This document shows positions 11,188 to 23,500 of a stretch of 64,000 bases of DNA, piece by piece (within the stretch, counting starts at the first letter, position 1; every line of letters begins with the position of its first letter). Source of the DNA: Malachius bipustulatus (taxonomy: Eukaryota > Arthropoda > Insecta > Coleoptera > Melyridae); assembly GCA_910589415.1 (NCBI GenBank), contig OU342633.1, forward strand, positions 56,042,404-56,106,403, given 5' to 3'. Both the position numbers and the translations under genes were made by a program. A model generated the notes under the pieces. That model saw nothing but the letters and a program-made list of their open reading frames with translations, was not told where the DNA came from and did not search any database.

Positions 11188-11529
11188 TGTCAGGAACCCT
11201 GGTGTGGACAGTTCCTGGTCATCTCACTTTCACCTCCAGTAACATCGGGGGACAATGGATCGGAATGCCGTTAAGTCGGAACTCGGAAGGGCGTCCTTGG
11301 TGGTAGACGGAGTACGGGACCGAGGACATGATTATTTATTATTCATTCCTTCGAGCTTGAAGCATTAGCCTGCTGGCGCATATACTTTTGGTTCGGTTCG
11401 GCATTCGTATTGTACATACCTACCTGCGTACAATTATAGTTTAAACCTTAATAAAGGAGTATTGTTTCTGAGTGTGAATTATTATTGCTCAATTAGTTAC
11501 ACCTAGTCCAAGTTCTCAGTGTCCTAACA
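11188..11529 (+). mobile_element. solo LTR, 342 bp
   Basis: It starts TGTCAGGAACCC and ends GTCCTAACA (TG...CA), with a perfect 4-bp duplication CTTA at 11184-11187 and 11530-11533. An AATAAA is present near 11450. The duplication size fits Ty3/Gypsy (4-6 bp). No internal region is present, as expected after LTR-LTR recombination. Confidence 0.75.
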
Positions 11530-11533
11530 CTTA

Positions 11534-12381
11534 TAACAAAAATTATTATAAAATTCAGATTCTTAACTCTTAATAAAATTTCATTATTTTGTAGATTACT
11601 TGGTTGTAATTATGAAGAGAAAAAATAATCGACTAGCTTTATATTTTATTTTAAGACGTTCTAATTTAAATTTTAAATTTAATATTCACAGTTACAATAA
11701 GTACAGAACGAAATGACAATGAGACAATGCAATGATGATTAATGATATTCGACGTTGACGTTATGACGTTATTCTCCGCCATTCTATTCTATTCTATTAT
11801 TTTAATATTTTATTTTTCCCTTGTTCTACTACTTCGCCCGCGCCGCATTGGAGCTGTCCCGGCTTCTTCGGAATCCCGCTAGGGGCAGCGTTGCCAGGTC
11901 GCCACAGCATTATTATTATTTTAATTTTTCGGCAGTTTGAGGTTCAAACGGTCATTTTGCTGTTGACAGTCTGACAGTGTTGACTGCATACTCGAACTTC
12001 TTTCTATGATTCAACAATAATCAAAGAGGTAAATGGTAGAATTATGTAGAAAACCCTTCAGGTATTCTACATGATTTTCTTTCAACACGTAGACAACTGA
12101 GTCAATTACACATGGTATTCTACCTACCTAACCCTCTGTATATAAGTAATACGGAACGGCAAAGGAGATAATTTGGCAACTATGTACCCCTTGCTCATAT
12201 TTAAAAAAGATAATATGAGATATGAATCTGACAAGAAGTCAGAAGACCGGAACGCAGCCTGCGCAGTCATAATCTATAGACACCGACAGTGAGCGGGATC
12301 AAAGACCAGGGTTCCAAATAAACAAACGTTGTTTACAGGTTTGCCAGTTCTGATGGACGTTGTCTCGTCAAACATTAACCC
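11534..12381. other. non-coding stretch
   Basis: No gene is supported. A GC-richer patch at 11825-11915 has no long frame. A segment near 12310-12335 (GGTTCCAAATAAACAAACG) weakly resembles the complement of 30515-30540, outside the second copy of the tandem element. Confidence 0.4.
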
Positions 12382-13312
12382 CCAATATTATAAAGGCTCA
12401 TTAAGTAGCTCGTTAACAAACGGGCTATTAGTCTTAATGAAAAATTAAGTTTCGATCGGGTATTATAAAGCAAAACATTCCAGACCCTAACGGGCTATTA
12501 GTTAAAGACGGAAGTCGTCATATTTAATGAGAAATTTAATGAACTTTTGGGCCGAATTCAAACGAATGGCTGTGCCTACGAGAGGCTACGGACCGAAAGG
12601 TTCCGATGCTGGTGAAATAATAGAATACTCCAGACTCCACGTCATGCGGTCGGGCGAGGCGTCTCTGTCAGTTCTGTCACTGTGAAAAATAATAAGTTGG
12701 GTTAGTTGTCAGTGCCAGTGCGTACATCTACCTATGAGCCCGCGCTAACTGCAAGCTGCTGTTGTGTTGTGTTTTGTGTTATTATTGTGTTAAAAACTAA
12801 ACAGACAATAATTTAAATGTGAGTGGATAGTTCGAAAGTGTCAACAGGACTAGATCACCTGTCTCTAGGACTTCTGAGAGTCACCCGGTGCTGTTCCTCT
12901 TTGTCAGAAGATGAGAGAAATGAATGAGAGCTCAGACATTCTGAAAACACCATTTCATACCTATTTATTATTTTATTTCAATGTAATGTCAATCTGTAAT
13001 GCATAATAAAGTTGTTTAATCTTAGCTGGTTTTATTATTTAATAATAGTACTTAGATACTGTAGCAAAGTAAAGAAAAGAAGTTAAGAATATATTGGCTG
13101 ATTGTGTTATTTATATATAATTCTTTATTAAGAAACTGTTTAGTAACAAATACTAAGTTGCCATTAAGACACAGTATACAAAATTATAACAAAGAAAAAA
13201 TTTACATACTTAATAAATATTAAAATTATTAACAATAACTAACAATAATTTATAAATTAATTGTAATAACGTTACATACTAGTATTTAATTACATAGAAT
13301 TTAACAAAGGAT

Positions 13313-16300
13313 TTATTGATGTTTATTTCCAAACAAATGATTCCTTAAAATATACACAGAACTTTTTAAAATTTTGGTTACTATTTTTTCATCTAAAGAT
13401 TTCGATAATTTATACTTTTTTCTGAATTTTATATAATTATTGGATAAAGTGCCCCTTGATCCAAAAAATAAGCCTATCACTGAAATTTCGTTTAAATTAA
13501 ACTTCTTTTTATAATAAGGAATAGTGGGTTCATATATTTGACGTTTTTCTTTGTCAACTTGATCTGGTTGTTCGATATTATTTTCAAAGCGAATAGTCGG
13601 GTCTATAATGATGGCTTTATTATTTTTTCGTGTGATAGCAATAATATCTATTCTTCTTATACTGTCAATGGAAGAGATGCCTATAATTTCTTCATGAACT
13701 TCAAATTTCTGTTCCCGAAGTTCATTTGCAATTAATGACCTAATTTCATTGTGTCTTTTTATTCGAGATAGCTCACCAAACTTACAAGAACCTAACACAT
13801 GACCAAGTGATTCAAACTCGTTGCAATGTCTGCAACGGTTTGTGTTAAGTCCACGTCCAGGAACAGCTCGAACTGCTGTCACATTGCAAGTCATTTTTAA
13901 GCAATCTCTCCATTCGGAATTACTTAAGCCGTTCTTTTTATATACCCAACTATTTGCCGATTTAACTTCTTTATATAATACTACCCCTATTCCTTTTTGC
14001 TTATAACCACACCAATTGATATACTCTTTTTCTCTCAATATTTGTCTTATTTGTTTACTATAGTTTTGTTTATTTGATTTCGTATTTATAATATTATGTT
14101 TTTCATCAATTAAATTTAATGCAATCAAACATTTATCAATTTCATCTTTATATGATTTATTTTCTAGAAACATATAATTTTTATATTTTTCAAGAAGTTT
14201 AAATTTGTTAATTTGCTGAATAAAAGCTTCCCAACCACAATTAAAAATTTCTAATCCCTTGACAGTTTTAGAACTATATAAAAAACTATTTGGAGTATCA
14301 CCAGGAAGCTGTAAAATTTCCTTAACGCAACTTCTAATATATTTATCAAGATTTTCTAAGAAAATTTTCGGAATTTGTGTGTAGTGAGTTGTTTGAAATT
14401 GATAAATGGTAAGCGGAGTAATGTATTGACTTAAAATATTCAGTTTTTGATCACATTGTAGTAAAAATGACTTAGTAAGTGTTTCTAATTTGTTTGAAAA
14501 TTTTTTAATAAGACAATCTTGATCAAATAAAGGACCATCAGAATAGGTAACTCCTAAGTATTTAATTTTATCCTCAGGTCTAATAGAATTTATCGTAGTT
14601 GACGAGGATGAGATAAAAGTTTGATCTGTCAAATTTCCACTTTTTAAAACAATTGCACATGATTTTTTAGGGTTAATTTGAAGTCCTATTTCATTCAACA
14701 TGTTTTCAGTCATTGAAAGAAGACAATTTGCAGAGTAATGAGAATTTCCAATGAGAACAGTGTCGTCTGCATAACCCATAATAGAGATATTATTTTTTAA
14801 AGATAAATTATATCCAAAATTTGACAAAATATTAGGTTCACAGAGTTCATCAAAGATGTGGTTAATACATAAGTTAAATATGATTGGCGAAAGGGGAGCT
14901 CCTTGCAAAACACCTTTATTAATTTTAAAAGATTTAGACTTTCTAAAATTTAGATCAATAAATGAAACATTATTCGTTTGTAAGCCAATGATAAGATTTT
15001 GTAATTTATTCGGTATTCCTGAAGAACGTATTACTTTGACCAAATGATTATGACCTATTGAATCGTATGCTTTCTCTAAGTCTAAAAATATTAAAGAGGC
15101 ATCTTCTTGATTTGTTTTTGCTTTTTTAAATATGTTTTGAATTATAGCATTATTGATATGACATCCGGGTAAGAACATAAATCCTCGTTGATTTTCATTA
15201 ATGGATATGAAGTTTCTTATTTTTTTATCGATAACTTTCTCAATAATTCTTCTCAGAACTGAACATATTGAAATAGGTCTCCAATTGTTAAGGTCTTCAG
15301 GGTCACCTTTTTTAAAAATCAAAACAGTACGAGCCATCCTAAATGATTTTGGAATAAAACCAGTTTGTAACATTATTGTACCAATTTTAGCAATAATCGA
15401 AATAATTCTGATATTATTCTTTATACATCGCATTATCACTTTATTTTTGATAGTGGTCTTTCCTTTACTGAGCACATTTCTAGTATTACCAAATCTGCGA
15501 TGAAAATGCTTGGATTCATAAGTAGGAACTGTAGAGATTTTAGAAATATTAATTCATTGAAAATTCTTTTTTACTCCTACGTTAGATCCAAATTGGATTA
15601 TTGCAGTATTGTGTGGTCACCCTACTACACATGTCACATTGGTCAGGTCGAGCGTATTCAGAGGAGGTTTTTGAAAATGCTCAGTTATAGGGTGCATAAT
15701 GAGTTTCCCACTAGAGGCTTTGATCATGACTTGCTGCTGAAACAATTCGACTTCATGTCACTGGAGAAGAGGCGGAAGCTAGTCGCTGTTAAATTTTTAT
15801 ACTGTCTCTTCCATAACCGTATCGATTGCTCATCAATACTTCAACTTTTTAATTTTCATATCCCTCGCTCAAATTCTAGAAATGTAAAAACGTTTGCCTT
15901 GCGCATAGCAAGGTCAAATGTACTTCTAAAATCGCCGGTGTACGTTATGTCAACCTACTTTAATCGCATCTCTAGTTTTTGTGACCTAAATGCCAGCTCC
16001 TTAACTGATATATTGCGGGTTGCTGATTTGAATTTTTAGATATTGTCATGCTTTTGTTGGTGGGGTGAGGGTTATGTATAACTTTATTTTCTTCGTTCCC
16101 TAACTTGCTTTCTAACTTATATTGTTATATTGTTAAATATTTTATAATAGATAGTGTTTTAATGGTATGATGTTTTTGTCTGCACATATTATTACTAATG
16201 TTTAGATATTGTCCTGTTATTGGATTTGTTGTAAATCTGTTGGGCAATAAAGTATTATTATTATTATTATTATTATCACCCTATCAGGACCTGGGGAAGT

Positions 16301-17488
16301 ATCTACCTTGATTAATTTAACAGCATTAGCAACTTCTTCAACGTCTATAACAGGAACAAAAGAGCTATTATTGATATCATCTTCCTCCTTTGTAATTCTC
16401 TTTTGGTAATATTGTTTACACTTATTATTTGGTTCTTCAAATTTGGTTTTGTAGAAATCATAAATTAAATTTGTTTCTATTTTACATGTTTCATTTTTTC
16501 CATCATTAAAAACCCTCCTCACTGCTTTTCTTCTCTGATTATAGTAATAATATTGAGTAATTTGATACTCGTATTCTGCTTTACGTTTTTCTTTTTTTCT
16601 TTTTGAATTTCTTTGTGGATTTGTTGAATTTTTAAATGTAGATTGATTATTTTTGAATCCGTTCCTTTTTCTAGCTTCATAATACTTTCTAGCAGGGTGT
16701 TTTGGACCAGGAAGGTAATCTAACGAAGTGACTAAAAAGTTACTAAAGTCCTGAACTATTTCTCCAAATATTTCTTCTGTAGTGATATCAATATTGTTGA
16801 ATGTTTCCACCCATTTTGTAATTTCGCAATTAAATTTATCACTTTTAGTTAAATTACTATTTATATCTTCACTAGAATCTTGATTGATTAAACTGGCCTT
16901 CTTCTTTGTTTCATTTTTCATTATTAAATTTTCTCTATAAATTTCAGGATGTGCTTTACGTGTATGAGTGTTTATACCTCTCTGATTTAAAAATAATTGA
17001 TTGCAATATTTACATTCCATTCTTTGATTTTCTTGTTCGTTTTTATCTATATTAATTCCATCCGATTTTTCTTTGTCAGATTTATTAATAATTTTCTTTA
17101 TTTTATAAGAAGTTTCATTCTGAATTATGTTCTTTGATTTTGACTGATTGATTTTTGATTGACTATAATTTCGAGATCTAGGTCTTTCATAAATTTCTCC
17201 ATTTAAATGAGCTTTTGTAACATGTGAATTTAGACGTGTAAAATATTTTCCACAGATATTACAAAGTAATTTCTGGAAATCACTTCTTCGACTACATTTT
17301 ATGTCCGTTTCTAATTCTTTAAATTGGCTCACCTGAGTGTCAATGGTAGTAGTCAGACCATGATAAGTGCATCCAGCATCATCTTTTATAAAATGATCAT
17401 AACATAATAAAATATTGCATCTGTAACAGCTACTGAATACTTCTTCATTACAATTTAGAACTTCACAATTTTGTTTTGTATATATCAT
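13313..17488 (-). pseudogene. R2-clade retrotransposon polyprotein, interrupted by one insertion
   Basis: The N-terminal part reads from 17488 to 16280 and the C-terminal part from 15475 to 13313, the stop. Subtracting 15476-16279 (804 bp, a Jockey fragment plus a CAC duplication) restores phase exactly and leaves about 1,123 codons, close to the usual length of R2 proteins. The N-terminus has a Cys/His cluster (residues 8-33) and two C2H2 fingers (76-94 and 159-180, the latter ending HTRKAH). A TSPGPDR block precedes RT. The RT has GVLQGAPLSPIIF and GYADDTVLIG (about residue 635). The C-terminus has the CCHC knuckle CRHCNEFESLGHVLGSC and a restriction-like endonuclease stretch (RRIDIIAITR...IIDPTIRFE). 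Those features together define R2-like LINEs. A poly-Ile at the first break is the reverse complement of the Jockey TTA-repeat tail, not real protein. Confidence 0.85.
15476..16276 (+). mobile_element. Jockey-like LINE fragment inside the R2-clade ORF
   Basis: It is flanked by CAC (15473-15475 and 16277-16279). The reading frame is open from the first inserted base to the stop at 16037-16039. It encodes the last ~185 residues of a Jockey-type RT ORF (MKMLGFISRNCRDF, YVRSKLDYCSIVWSPYY). The 3' UTR ends CTGTTGGGCAATAAAG followed by (TTA)n. The strand is opposite to the host element. Confidence 0.88.
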
Positions 17489-18402
17489 TAAAAATCAAAT
17501 ATGACACTTTTTGTCATGTAAAACCAATTATACCTCTTTTTCAATTCAATTCCAAAAATTACGCCTAAAATCATTATTCTTCATCATCACGAACTATATT
17601 TTTAATTTTGAATCACTAACATGTATAAAATAAATAAATATTGTATAGATAAAATCACTTTTTGTACGATAAATTAAAATTGACTTCCAATCTCAAAATG
17701 AGTTTGACAGGATTTTTCTCCTGCGGGAGTAATGATAATTATTTTTTATTTATTTATTTTTGAAACACATTTCCTTCCTTCCTAGCTTTTTTACCAAGAA
17801 GTAGGTAGGTGTAATTTTTGAGTAATAACGAAGTATCTAAACGTAAGGTAAGTATTGAAATTATTATTTTGGCTTACTTATAGTAAAGTTCATCAATGAA
17901 ATGGGTGGGTGTGTGGTTTTCTCAAGCAAGGGGACCTACCTACATACTATTAATAGATAGGTATAATAAAGGTCCTATTGATAAGAATGAAAAATTTAAT
18001 TTTCATTATTTTTTCTCATTAAACCTATAAGTAGTAACCATTCAAAAAAGCTTTCTAAATTGGTGGATTATTGAATAAAAACTAGATTCAGTCAAAATTG
18101 TATTTATTTAGAATGAAAATATATCAATTCATTTGACATTTCATTTCGTTAGGTCCCTTAATCGGTAGAATTCTGGTGATTAGTTATTGCCCCGACTTAA
18201 CGAGCTACTTCTAACCTAAAAATGGTAAAAAATACCTTTATAAGACGCTTAATGAAGAAATCTGCCCATTAGCCTAACGATCTATTAGCCTAATGAGAAA
18301 AATTAACGATTTCAGTTGTCAAAACCTTTATAAGACGCTTAATAGCCCGTTTGGACTTGATAGCCCGTTAAAAAGTTCATTAACCCGTTATAATACTCGC
18401 CG

Positions 18403-18877
18403 TAAAGCTCTTATGAGGTCTCTCATTAGTAGAACTTCAAAAGAGCTGCAATGTGATGGCATTTTATACCCTTAGGACAACTACTACTTTTCCCAATGAG
18501 ATAATAATCCTTCAATTCAATCTGTAAAAAAAAAACAATTAACCCATTGCCACTACCTTCTGAATTTGCTAGCACGATATTCTTACCTCAACGCTAAATG
18601 TTTTCCAGCCATATTTTATTTTTATTTTATTTTATTTTATTAAATAGTCAACGCGGGCTCAAGAGCCCTTTTAATACAACAATACAATACAATACAACCA
18701 TTTTCCAGCCATATTACCTTTATTTTATTACTTGGATTCACCTTTTCTTCACCGAGATTATAAACTTGGAATTTTACGGGAACACCCAAATCAAACCACT
18801 CAATCAAGAAATAAATACCGACAGACTAGCAAAAGTAACTGAACTGCCTAATTTTAACTAAACTAAAATATTCACAG
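18403..18877. other. 475-bp spacer between the two tandem elements
   Basis: It contains the small LINE 3' end described next and no gene. Confidence 0.5.
18601..18715 (-). mobile_element. 85-bp LINE 3' end with perfect 15-bp target duplication
   Basis: TTTTCCAGCCATATT occurs at 18601-18615 and again at 18701-18715. Between them are 85 bp which, on the minus strand, read as a short 3' UTR with the perfect hairpin GGGCTCTTGAGCCC, then GCGTTGAC and a TAAAA-rich tail. This is an extremely 5'-truncated LINE copy. Confidence 0.85.
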
Positions 18878-19216
18878 CCAATATTATAAAGGCTCATTAA
18901 GTAGCTCGTTAACAAACAGGCTATTAGTCTTAATGAAAAATTAAGTTTCGATCGGGTATTATAAAGCAAAACATTCCAGGTCCTAACAGGCTATTAGTTA
19001 AAGACGGAAGTCGCCATATTTAATGAGGAATTTAATGAGTTTTTGGACCGAATTCAAACGAATGGCTGTGCCTACGAGAGGCTACGGACCGAAAGGTTCC
19101 GATGCTGGTGAAATAATAGAATACATACACCACGTCACGCGGTCACACCAGAAGTTGGGTTAGTGAGTGTCAGTACTGTCAGTGCCAGTGCGTATATCTA
19201 CCTATGAGCCTGCGCT

Positions 19217-19761
19217 CAGTGTTGCCGTTTCGGTACAATTGTACTGAATTCAGTACAAAGTGGAGAAATTCGGTACGTCAGTACTACCTTTTGAAAAAAC
19301 ACCTAATTTCAGTACGAAATTTTAAAAAGGAACCACTGCCTAATCATAAGATAAAAAATTGAATATAGAAATGAAAAACTTTTAAAAATCTTTAAAATAT
19401 CTGTAAATAAAAATATATAGTGTTGTTCTACAGGGCACTACTTTTCAATGCAGGATTCTAAACGATGCCCTCTAGTAGCAGGTTATCTAACTTGATTGAA
19501 ATCAAAGTAGGGACTCGTACTCTTACAAATTGTAATCTTTATTTTTTGTTCGGGATAAAAAAAATATTTTATTTTTCATAAAAAGGTCTATTATTTGACC
19601 ACAAACACCCCCATTTACTTCAGAGAAACTAATTTTTAATTGTTTAATCTCTCTAACGGTGGAAAATTTGAATTTCCCGCCATTCGGTACATTTTTCACA
19701 GATTCAGTACATTTTCTGTTCAACATTCAGTACGTTCTGAAAATCCGCTGCGGCAACACTG
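19217..19761. mobile_element. hAT-type MITE, 545 bp
   Basis: The TIRs are CAGTGTTGCCG and CGGCAACACTG. An 8-bp duplication CCTGCGCT is at 19209-19216 and 19762-19769. The uninterrupted homologue in copy 1 (near 12735) reads GAGCCCGCGCTAACTGC, confirming the empty site. An 8-bp duplication and this TIR are diagnostic of hAT. The interior has repeated GTAC-containing words and no ORF. Confidence 0.92.
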
Positions 19762-20025
19762 CCTGCGCTGACTGCTAGCTGCTGTTGTGGTGTTGTGTTT
19801 TGTGTTATTATTGTATTATTGTGTTAAAAACTGAACAGACAATAATTTAAATGTGAGTGAAGTAAATAGTTCGAAAGTGTTAAAAGGACTAGACCACCTG
19901 TCTCTAGGACTTCTGAAACTCACCGGGTGCTGTTCGTCTTTGTTAGAAGACGAGTGAATGAGAGCTGAGACATTCTGAAAACACCATTTTACACCTATTT
20001 ATTCCAATTATTAGGTATTAATAAT

Positions 20026-20430
20026 TGTTCCGTCCTCATTTCCCGTTCCTACACCCGCCTGTGGTCCGGACGGCAGAGTGCACTACGACGCATCGATACT
20101 CGCCCCGCACCCCTGAAGGAAGAACCTACAGGGAGAGACTCAAGATTAAGACTTCGAGACGGTCGCACGCAAAAATATCGCTCCGCGCTCCGCTATATTC
20201 GCACGCTCGCTGTTGTCATCCAATTGTAAGTACCCGCTTGTTTTTCCTAATTACTTCTTATCCTTATCAATATATAATTCTTTTACCCGCATTTATCGCT
20301 ACACCGCCACTATTCATTAATCCGCGTTTATTGGGAATTACAGGAACTAAAGCTGTTTTCTGTACCCTACCGCCGGCGTCTTAGACAGGTCGTAAAAATA
20401 TAATTGCGTCTGTGATAAGAACCCCAAACA
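20026..20430 (+). repeat. BEL/Pao 5' LTR
   Basis: 405 bp, TG...CA. It matches the 3' LTR over its length by eye. A translated frame of 119 residues across both LTRs has no recognisable domain and is judged non-coding. An intron-like GTAAGT...TTACAG lies inside both LTRs (20226 to about 20342), which may be a spliced leader. Confidence 0.9.
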
Positions 20431-20431
20431 T

Positions 20432-20449
20432 TGGTCCTTCGAGCCGGAT
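20432..20449 (+). promoter_or_regulatory. primer-binding site complementary to tRNA-Tyr 3' end
   Basis: TGGTCCTTCGAGCCGGAT starts one base after the 5' LTR. Its reverse complement, ATCCGGCTCGAAGGACCA, is the 3' end expected of insect tRNA-Tyr (acceptor stem plus CCA). It is a plus-strand PBS, not a tRNA gene. Confidence 0.8.
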
Positions 20450-20545
20450 TTAAGTCATTAATTGAAATCAGATCAATTAATCACATTTCAAAAAAAATCA
20501 TTCGCATTTCACTTTGTCGAAATTTCAATGCAATAAGTTACTTTG

Positions 20546-23500
20546 TGTTAGCAATTAAACAAAATTACTATTGAAATTATTTATTGAAAGTCCCTCTGGA
20601 TTCCGTTATTTGATAACACCGCTACATTTCATAATTCATACACGCGCAGTTGACTGCAGGCTACCGCGCTCTGTCGTTGCTGCTCGAGGCCTCGCTGCTC
20701 GCGCTGCTAATGCTGCAATGAATGCCCCGCTCGCCGTGGTTCTGCGACCCAGCGTCATCATTAGCTAAAAATAGCCAACGGCGGGGAACCCCAGTCTAAC
20801 ATTCGACCATCCTGACTTCCGCAGTGTCCTCACTGTCGAAGTGCGTATCTGTAACACAATACGCACAATACGTATTAGTCACTCGCGAACAGCAACAACT
20901 AATCGTTAGTTGTTATTTTAAGCATTCAAATAACTCGTCTGGCTGGATGTCCTTGACCTATAAACTGAAAGAAGCGCTAACAGTATGAGGTACCTCATGC
21001 ACTAATATTAATCCATGCTCGTGCCTTAAATATAAGTGGATCCAAATATAATTTTGTAGTGTCTCATTAAATAACAAGTACTTTGCCTGTGGCCGGTTAG
21101 CCCGACACCACTCCTGTGGCTGGTTAGCCCAACACCACTCCTCTTGATAGGCTTTCTTGACACGACAACATGACTTGCCGGTAGTCATGCCCGGATAAAG
21201 TACTTAGGGTCAATCGATTATTATACCCTCCCAGGGAAGAGACGTTGACCTGTGGTAGGATAGCGCTCACCACTCTTCTTTAGGTCTTGAAACACGACAG
21301 TTCGGTATACCGGCCTACAACCGAACCCGGATTACATCTCTTCCCTGACGTTCAACTAATGAGACTGTTACCTTATCGATTAGATGTAACTGCATTCTGA
21401 CCTGTGGTAGGATAGCACTCACCACTCTTCTTTAGGTCTTCAGTCGCTAGTGTGTAGGCTCCTCATCCGGAAAATGTATCCAGGGCTTCATGTTTTCCAC
21501 TCCAGAGTTTTTGACTGGTGCCCATGCCAGTGACGCTCGTAATTTTCAACAGGATCAGATCGCCAACTTGATAAGTGATAGGAAGACACCTTTTCGAAAC
21601 GCTGTTTCTGTTTCTGCTGGTCTGCAGAGGTTCTTGCTACTATATTGGAGTTGTGTGACATCAACAACAGCTGAGTCGTTGACACTTCCATTGACCCATT
21701 TGACACCACTCTAAAAATACACATCGAGCCGCAATAGCTCATCTCCTATCATGTTCAGCTCATTACACCTCGACCACCGTATTTCAGATTTCTTTCATGT
21801 ATAGAACCGCATCATTTTGGAATAGCATTTCAAAGGGTGTGTTTGCTGAAAAAGACAACTGCAACGATTCAAAGTCAACTTGAATTAATATCTCATGCAC
21901 TGCTCCCAGAGCGTCATAGGGATTCCCTTGCAGTGAATGTGCATTTTCAATTAACAAAAATACCTGTTGGACGATAAAGGCTGTTATGATTATATTATTC
22001 TAATTATTATTCGAATACTCACTGTAAGTGTTTTATGTATCAATAATAGGTACCTAATTATAACCCAATAATTACCAGCATTTTACTCATGAATTCTTCA
22101 ACTCTTTCATCAAGATAAGAGGGATGCCGGTCCGATTGAATTATAATCCTCAGTCCTTGCACCCCGTTTGATCTCCTGATTCCGCTGGACATGATATACC
22201 CCAGTTGTTCCTGAGTCCTGAGGTGTTTTGACGGGAATGAGAATGTCATCTAAATAGACTATCACTTTTGTGAATCGTAAATTTCCTAAAACAAAATGTA
22301 TTATTCTGTGAAACACAGAAGAAGGACCGTCCGTTAGTAAGGCCGAATGGCATACGGAGAAAATCATAGTCTCCGTCCTGTGTGACAAACACTGTCAACG
22401 GAACCGATTTTGATGACATCATAGGAATCTGGTGATACCCCATGGCCAGGTCAAGACTTATAAAATATTTAAATATTTATTTCCTGCTAAACGATCGAGC
22501 AAGTCCTCAATCAATGGAATCGGGTATTTATCTTTGACAGTAATAGCATTTAAGGGGTGGTAATTGACACAGAGTCGCTGATCCCATTTTTTTTTTTTTT
22601 TTTTTTTTGCAACAGAACAGAACTTGCGTAAGGGAAGGTAGATTCGCGAATTATCCCGTTGTCTAATAATTCGGAGACCGCATCTTTTGAATAGTTTCTG
22701 TCTCAGGTTCAGAGAACCTTCGAGGACGACCCGCCACTGGTTGACGGAGTTGTTAATTCAATTTCCATCTCAGTACAAGTGGTTTTTCCTAATTCAGAAA
22801 TATCGGTCGCGATACACGCGGAATAGTTCTGCCTGCAAAAGATTCAATAACCCGTTCTGATGATCAGCATCCGGTATTCCGATATTAATATGAGGCGCGG
22901 CGAAAGGAAACGCAGTTCACTTTGTTTACATTAACATGAGTAGGGACCACCGAAAATGTTAAACTATCGCCGATCTTTACATACGTGAGATATCGCTCAA
23001 CTCTGTAAAATTTCTGACCTATTAACACATTCAATCCCAGCACACATTTTATCGACAACAAAGAAATCGATGCAGTTTTCAACAACGTCAATTATCACAG
23101 TAGCATTCGGACGACCCAGAGGCTCAATACGTGACCCACCGAAGGTTTTCAATACGACGCTAGATATATTTTTATTTTTTATTTTTATTTATTTATTTAT
23201 TTTTTTTTTTGGTGCCAATTGCGATAATACCTAATTGGCGATAATAATTATTGTCGAGTAACAAGAGAACACTCACTACCCAAATCAACAAAGCACTTTT
23301 GACCCTACAGCATTTTGTAGAGAAATTATTTTACAAAACTTACCGACAAAACGAACATACCTGGGCGACGATTCTGATTTCGGTGATTACCAACAGGAGA
23401 AATAGTATTATTTTAGACACGATTATTCATGGTCTGTTTCCATACCAAACTTCGGCTAGACCACGCAACTTACTCAAGGCCAAATGACAAGTCACTTTGT

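Larger units (their letters stand above)
13112..17717 (-). mobile_element. R2-clade (restriction-like-endonuclease) LINE inserted in the DNA element
   Basis: The boundaries are deduced by comparison with the uninterrupted copy at 29630-29710 (GATTGTGTTATT^...^CTCCTGCGGG). It lies on the minus strand, with a 5' UTR of about 230 bp on the right, a single long ORF, and about 200 bp of 3' UTR on the left. It is not in rDNA, unlike classical R2. Confidence 0.85.
12382..18402 (+). mobile_element. novel ~1.4-kb non-autonomous DNA element, copy 1 (interrupted)
   Basis: The left end CCAATATTATAAAGGCTCAT and right end CCCGTTATAATACTCGCCG match the ends of the copy at 18878-30351. The outer ~12 bp are imperfectly inverted (ATTATAA). 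Subterminal copies of AACGGGCTATTAG occur near the left end and its complement CTAATAGCCCGTT near the right. The interior matches copy 2 in 12382-13111 and 17718-18402. Everything between is a retrotransposon insertion that replaced about 15 bp present in copy 2 (ACCTACTTGAATTGG). No ORF was found and the superfamily is unknown. Confidence 0.75.

Noticed and set aside
20025..20384. 119-residue ORF present twice (also at 29100)
   Set aside because: It lies wholly inside the BEL/Pao LTRs; its duplication reflects the LTR pair, and no domain is recognisable.
20432..20449. tRNA-like sequence
   Set aside because: Only 18 bp complementary to a tRNA-Tyr 3' end at the exact LTR edge; it is a primer-binding site. 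No complete tRNA gene was seen.
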